NCBI GenBank assembly: GCA_002355455.1
Contig: AP017375.1
Coordinates: forward strand, 1,488,001 to 1,552,000
Length of the DNA stretch: 64,000 nucleotides
Direction of reading: 5' to 3'
Origin: Stanieria sp. NIES-3757
GTDB lineage: Bacteria > Cyanobacteriota > Cyanobacteriia > Cyanobacteriales > Xenococcaceae
Part shown: positions 59,799-64,000 of the stretch, piece after piece
How the letters are laid out: every line of letters starts with the position of its first letter
Position numbering within the stretch: position 1 is the first letter of the stretch
Notes under the pieces: generated by a model
Told to the model about the DNA's origin: nothing
Databases searched by the model: none
What the model saw: only the letters and a program-made list of their open reading frames with translations
Program-made: the position numbers and the translations under genes

Positions 59799-62700
59799 AT
59801 GAATCATCAATTGGAATGGCAAGCTAGTTGTGTCGATGAAGAGTTAACTAATCTCAATGTAATTCCGTTGAATGGTTTTTCTCCTTCCGAATATTTGCTT
59901 TATTCTGATGCTATTCCTAGAAGAAATGACGGTCGGGTAACTGAAGAATTTCTTCAACTTTATGCTCATACAGCCGAAGGTGGTTGGTGGTGTTCAGGAG
60001 TTGATGTCTTGACTGGAGAAGAGGATTTATGGGGTTGTTTTAAGCCAGCCCAACCACGTCAAAGTATTAACCAAGACAAACCAATTAAGTACGAACATCC
60101 TCCTAAAACTGCCACAGGATTATTTGCGCTTAAAGTTCCTGTTCGGATTTGGGAAAAAATTGCTCATCGCTACAGAATAAATATTATAGCTTCAGATTTG
60201 GATCGAACTCGTTCCGATTTAGGTTTTTGGCAATGGTTGATCGAACATCCTGAAATTCCTTTGTGTATTACGGAAGGAGCGAAAAAAGCAGGTGCATTAT
60301 TATCGGCTGGTTATGTAGCTGTCGGTTTACCAGGAATCAATAATGGTTATCGCACACCGAAAGATGAAACAGGGAAACGCATTGGTAAATCTTATCTAAT
60401 TGCTCAATTACAAGAGTTAGTTAAACAGCAACGAGAAGTATATTTCGTTTTCGATCAAGATACTAAACCCAATACGATCAAAGCGGTTAATACTGCGATC
60501 AAAAAAACTGGTTATTTATTAGAACAGTTTGGTTGTACGGTTAAAGTTGTCAATTGGAAATCGAGTTTAGGCAAAGGAGTAGATGACTTAATTGCCAATC
60601 ACAGTCAGTCTGCTTTTGAGTGTGCGTATCACAATGCGTTGACTTTCGATACTTGGAAAGCACAAGCTTGGAATCGTTTAACCCATCTTCCTCAACTGGA
60701 ATTAAATTGCGCCTATTTATCCAGTGTAAATCTTCCAGATTCTGCTCAATTAATTGGGATTAAGTCTCCAAAAGGAACGGGCAAAACTAAGTTTTTAGAA
60801 AAAATTGTAGCTGATGCAATTACTCTTGAACAAAAAGTTTTAGTAATTGGTCATCGAATTCAGTTGGTTCAGGCTTTATGTCAACGTTTTAACCTTAATT
60901 ATGTTACTGAAATTAAAGCTAATTTAACTAGTGATGAGATTGGGTTTGGTTTGTGTATTGATTCGCTTCACCCGAATTCTCAAGCTCAATTTAATCCCTC
61001 AGATTGGTCAGATAGTATTGTCATTCTTGATGAAGTAGAGCAAGTTATCTGGCATTGTTTAAATTCTAGTACTTGTAAAACCAATCGCGTGGCAATTCTG
61101 AGGTCTTTAAAGTTACTGTTGCAAAATGTTTTGACAGGCAAGGGTAAAGTTTATGCTGTTGATGCTGACTTGAGCGATATCTCCCTTGACTATTTAATTT
61201 CTCTGTCGGGAACTACGATTGAACCTTATATTATTTACAACGATTGGCAACCAAGTAGTCAATCTGCTTGGCAAGTTTATAACTATCAAGACAGTACGCC
61301 TAAAAAAATTGTTAAAGATTTAGAGAAATACATTAAACAAGGAGGCAAACCGATGGTTTGTCTTTCTGCCCAAAAATTAACCAGTAAATGGGGAACAAGG
61401 ACTTTAGAAGCCTATTTTCGCAAAAAATTTCCTCACAAAAAGATTTTACGCCTTGATTCGGAATCCCTTGCCGATCCTCAGCATCCTGCTTATGGATGTA
61501 TTACCAAATTAAATGAAGTGTTGAGCAACTATGAGGTGGTTTTAGCTAGTCCTTCCATTGAAACAGGTATTTCGATTGAATTATCCAATCACTTTACTTC
61601 TGTTTGGTGTATAGCTCAAGGAATTCAAGGGGAAAATGCAGTGAGACAAACTTTAGCTAGGGTAAGAGCTAATATTCCTCGTTATCTTTGGTGTGCTACT
61701 TATGGTTTTAATCGGATTGGAAATGGTTCGACTTCGATTCCTAGTTTACTTACTTCAGGACATCGTTTAACTCAACTGAATATCCGTTTGCTACAACAAT
61801 CAGATTTTGAAAGTTTAGAAGATATTGATACGGGATTTCAAGCCGAATCTTTACTTTGTTGGGCAAAAATGGCGGTCAGATACAACGCGAGCATGATTAA
61901 TTACCGCGAGTCAATTTTATCGGCTCTTAGAGACGAAGGACATCAAATTCTTCCTCCACCAGCTACCATCACCACTCCTAACCAAACAAACTCATCTCAA
62001 GATCGAGAACCAAATAAAGATAAAACCCCATCTTTACTAGAAGCGATCGCAGAAGTTAGAGAACAAAACTATCAAAACGAATGTAAAGCGATCGCATCAG
62101 CTAAAACTTTGACCGCAAAACAATATCAAAATCTTAAAAAAAGATTAGTTAAAACTCTTGTCCAAAAACATCAACTCAAAAAATACGAACTACAACAACG
62201 CTATCATCTTCCCGTTACTCCAAAGTTAATTGCTTTAGATGATGATGGTTGGTACGATAAAATTCGCCTACATTACTTTTTAACTGTAGGTCGTCCTTTT
62301 TTAGCAGATCGAGATGCCAAAGTTGCCCTGAAATTAATTCAACAAGGAGAAGGTAGTTTATTTCTACCCGATTTTAATGGCTCTCAACTAGGGGCGAGTG
62401 TTGGCACTATGGAAGTTTTAGGCATTTCCATTTTGATTAATACATCAGAACGAGAATTACGCAATAGCGATCGCGATCTTCAAGCTCTAGCCACCACTGC
62501 ATTACAGCATCGCAGCGAAATTAAAACTACTTTAGGAATTGGTCTTGCTAAAAACTCTAGTCCGATTACGATTATCAGACGTTTACTAGAAAAAATTGAT
62601 TACGGAATTCGCTGTATCCGTTATGAGCGTAAAAATCAGAAGCGGGTTAGGGTTTATCAACTAGTCAAACCAGAAGATTTACGAGAGCAAGTCTTTCACC

Positions 62701-62837
62701 AGTGGTTAACTATCGATAGTCAACATCCAGGTCATTCTCTATTTTGGCATGAAAATTGCGCTCGTTATCTACAAGTCTCACCCCTGGCTACAGAAACATC
62801 TCAATACGTTCAACTAAGTTTGAATTTGACCGATTGA
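59799..62837 (+). CDS. Plasmid-type replication protein, DUF3854/CyRepA-like
   Basis: A 1012-residue protein from ATG 59799 (TTG 59778 is weaker). A DUF3854/TOPRIM-like primase part (about 120-270) has 'LCITEGAKKAGALLSAGY' with the Glu and 'VYFVFDQDTKPNTIKAVN' with DxD. A helicase/ATPase part follows: Walker A 'IKSPKGTGKTKFLEKI', Walker B 'SIVILDEVEQVIWH', and 'VLASPSIETGISIE'...'QTLARVRANIPRYLW' typical of SF2 motifs V-VI. This is the layout of CyRepA1, the replication initiator of the Synechocystis plasmid pSYSA. Its neighbours here look chromosomal, so it may be a domesticated or integrated element. Iterons were not identified. Confidence 0.75.
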   Translation: MNHQLEWQASCVDEELTNLNVIPLNGFSPSEYLLYSDAIPRRNDGRVTEEFLQLYAHTAEGGWWCSGVDVLTGEEDLWGCFKPAQPRQSINQDKPIKYEHPPKTATGLFALKVPVRIWEKIAHRYRINIIASDLDRTRSDLGFWQWLIEHPEIPLCITEGAKKAGALLSAGYVAVGLPGINNGYRTPKDETGKRIGKSYLIAQLQELVKQQREVYFVFDQDTKPNTIKAVNTAIKKTGYLLEQFGCTVKVVNWKSSLGKGVDDLIANHSQSAFECAYHNALTFDTWKAQAWNRLTHLPQLELNCAYLSSVNLPDSAQLIGIKSPKGTGKTKFLEKIVADAITLEQKVLVIGHRIQLVQALCQRFNLNYVTEIKANLTSDEIGFGLCIDSLHPNSQAQFNPSDWSDSIVILDEVEQVIWHCLNSSTCKTNRVAILRSLKLLLQNVLTGKGKVYAVDADLSDISLDYLISLSGTTIEPYIIYNDWQPSSQSAWQVYNYQDSTPKKIVKDLEKYIKQGGKPMVCLSAQKLTSKWGTRTLEAYFRKKFPHKKILRLDSESLADPQHPAYGCITKLNEVLSNYEVVLASPSIETGISIELSNHFTSVWCIAQGIQGENAVRQTLARVRANIPRYLWCATYGFNRIGNGSTSIPSLLTSGHRLTQLNIRLLQQSDFESLEDIDTGFQAESLLCWAKMAVRYNASMINYRESILSALRDEGHQILPPPATITTPNQTNSSQDREPNKDKTPSLLEAIAEVREQNYQNECKAIASAKTLTAKQYQNLKKRLVKTLVQKHQLKKYELQQRYHLPVTPKLIALDDDGWYDKIRLHYFLTVGRPFLADRDAKVALKLIQQGEGSLFLPDFNGSQLGASVGTMEVLGISILINTSERELRNSDRDLQALATTALQHRSEIKTTLGIGLAKNSSPITIIRRLLEKIDYGIRCIRYERKNQKRVRVYQLVKPEDLREQVFHQWLTIDSQHPGHSLFWHENCARYLQVSPLATETSQYVQLSLNLTD

Positions 62838-62936
62838 ATTCAATGTAAGAAAAATCTTTAACTCTATCTCTCTAAAACCTCTTCTGATCGAGAAGAGATA
62901 TAATTTGTAACGAAAGCTATTAAGAAATTTTGCGCG

Positions 62937-63260
62937 ATGAGTAATCCCGTAATTCAAGCCTTTTTTTTTGGCAGAGCCTTGGCCGAAGTTCTCAATGAAA
63001 AATTAGAAGAATCTGTAACCAATGCTCTCAGCGATTTAGGTAAATTTGATGCTGAAGCCAGAGAACATCTGAGACAATTCATCGAAGAAGTTCAAGCTAG
63101 AGCCGAACGAGAAGCTAATTTTGCTTCAACAAATACACCATCCGATACCACCACCAATCATAAAAAAGCTGATCCTGAAGACTTGCAAGAAATGCTCGAT
63201 CAATTACGAGCAGAAATTGCCAGCTTAAAAGCTGAATTAAATAAGTATCGCAATCAATAA
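62937..63260 (+). CDS. Cyanobacterial coiled-coil protein (possibly DUF6825)
   Basis: A 107-residue protein: '[40 protein letters not shown]' at the N-terminus (residues about 3-42), a polar Thr/Asn-rich linker, and a C-terminal coiled coil '[19 protein letters not shown]'. I place it, with reserve, in DUF6825, found in cyanobacteria and plastids. No catalytic motif. Around 100 bases separate it from the ABC1-kinase gene on the same strand, so the two may share a transcript. Confidence 0.55.
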   Translation: MSNPVIQAFFFGRALAEVLNEKLEESVTNALSDLGKFDAEAREHLRQFIEEVQARAEREANFASTNTPSDTTTNHKKADPEDLQEMLDQLRAEIASLKAELNKYRNQ

Positions 63261-63358
63261 ATTTAAATCAAGATTATGGCAAGCTAAATAATATTAGCTT
63301 ATACATAATCATTCTTGGATAAAAACCAGATTTAGTAAAAATTTTATTAAGAAAACGA

Positions 63359-64000
63359 GTGTCTGCTGTCTCTCAAACCTCCCAAAATTCTGTAAATGAT
63401 GAGTCTAATTCAGACTCAAGTTTGGCAATCAATCGATTAGAAACAGGAAAAAAAACCTATCGTTGGAATCGTGAACATTATTCTCGAACTCGTCGTCGTC
63501 TCGATATTTGGATTTTTGTTTTTACCCTGCTGTTTAAATTCTGGCGCAATGGGAAAAAGTGGTCTTATTCAGGTGGTTTTACTGAAGAAAAACTCGCTCA
63601 GCGAAGAAAAGCTCAAGCTATTTGGATTAGAGAAAGCTTATTAGAATTGGGTCCAACTTTTATTAAAGTAGGGCAGTTATTTTCTACTCGCGCAGACTTA
63701 TTTCCCTCAGAGTATGTTGAAGAATTAGCTAAATTACAAGACCGAGTTCCTGCTTTTGCCTACGAGCAAGTAGCAGCGATTATTGAGAAAGATTTAGGTA
63801 AACCAATTGGGCAATTATTTCATAAATTCGATCCTACTCCTTTAGCAGCAGCAAGCTTAGGACAAGTTCATAAGGCTCAACTTCATAGTGGGGAAGAAGT
63901 GGTTGTCAAAGTCCAACGACCAGGACTGAAACAATTATTTACAATTGACCTCGCCATTCTCAAACAAATTGCCCGTTATTTTCAAAATCATCCCCGTTGG
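63359..64000 (+). CDS. AarF/UbiB (ABC1) family kinase, 5' part
   Basis: An incomplete gene: 214 codons from GTG 63359 run off the window end. The frame holds the ABC1 signature region 'LGPTFIKVGQLFSTRADLFP' (the KxGQ motif characteristic of the family), then 'EYVEELAKLQDRVPAFAY' and 'ASLGQVHKAQLHSGEEVVVKVQRPG' with the A-rich loop and VKVQRP lysine. ABC1 kinases regulate prenylquinone synthesis and in cyanobacteria/plastids are linked to plastoquinone and stress. GTG is chosen since no ATG lies in the early frame. The rest of the gene lies outside. The last motif is residues about 164-188. Confidence 0.88.
   Translation, partial: MSAVSQTSQNSVNDESNSDSSLAINRLETGKKTYRWNREHYSRTRRRLDIWIFVFTLLFKFWRNGKKWSYSGGFTEEKLAQRRKAQAIWIRESLLELGPTFIKVGQLFSTRADLFPSEYVEELAKLQDRVPAFAYEQVAAIIEKDLGKPIGQLFHKFDPTPLAAASLGQVHKAQLHSGEEVVVKVQRPGLKQLFTIDLAILKQIARYFQNHPRW

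Noticed and set aside
59799-62837. Reading the TOPRIM/helicase protein as a defence gene
   Set aside because: The primase plus SF2 helicase layout matches CyRepA plasmid initiators better than any defence system.

Overview
The window is chromosomal DNA from a cyanobacterium. It is AT-rich and dotted with the HIP1 octamer GCGATCGC on both strands. It carries cyanobacterial-type genes: an SLH-domain porin, a carotenoid isomerase-like oxidoreductase, DUF3146, glycolate dehydrogenase, a treZ-treY pair, and a giant PAS/GAF hybrid kinase. A Stanieria- or Pleurocapsales-type organism is my guess; the sequence alone does not settle the genus. I saw no tRNA, rRNA or CRISPR array.

Layout. (a) 1-8.2 kb is accessory-rich: a YefM/YoeB toxin-antitoxin pair, glcD, a vWA + PP2C pair followed by the wreck of its partner kinase, an HNH-like gene, a RAYT transposase with small palindromes nearby, a HicAB pair, and debris of several other toxin-antitoxin genes. 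(b) 8.3-13 kb is the trehalose operon treZ-treY. (c) 13-16.1 kb is a second accessory island: an attC-like palindrome, a two-gene TOPRIM + ABC-type ATPase operon that looks like an anti-phage system of the PARIS/OLD kind, a repeat-studded upstream region, and a second YefM/YoeB pair. (d) 16.2-31 kb holds serC, a DUF29 gene, a NarL-type two-component system divergent from a Spy/CpxP-like gene, a repeat protein, a REC-GGDEF-EAL protein and a 2015-residue hybrid kinase. (e) 31-50 kb is mostly housekeeping: a GalU-like enzyme, a carotenoid isomerase-like gene, mreBCD, pepA, a porin, a HIT protein, comM, cimA and a ferredoxin, plus two tiny membrane ORFs. (f) 50-64 kb holds a Na+/H+ antiporter, a GST, a DUF697 GTPase, two tandem membrane-anchored receiver proteins, a YqgF-like nuclease, a VanX-like dipeptidase, a plasmid-type replication protein (CyRepA-like) and the start of an AarF/UbiB kinase gene.

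Best candidates for something new: the TOPRIM-ATPase operon with its repeat-rich upstream region and the neighbouring attC-like element (13.1-15.3 kb); the tandem tail-anchored receivers, one of which has lost its metal-binding acidic pair (56.2-57.8 kb); the decayed TerY-P/YegL-YegK-YegI-type triad (2.5-4.5 kb); and the plasmid-type replication gene in a chromosomal setting (59.8-62.8 kb). All function calls come from reading motifs by eye; no database search was run.
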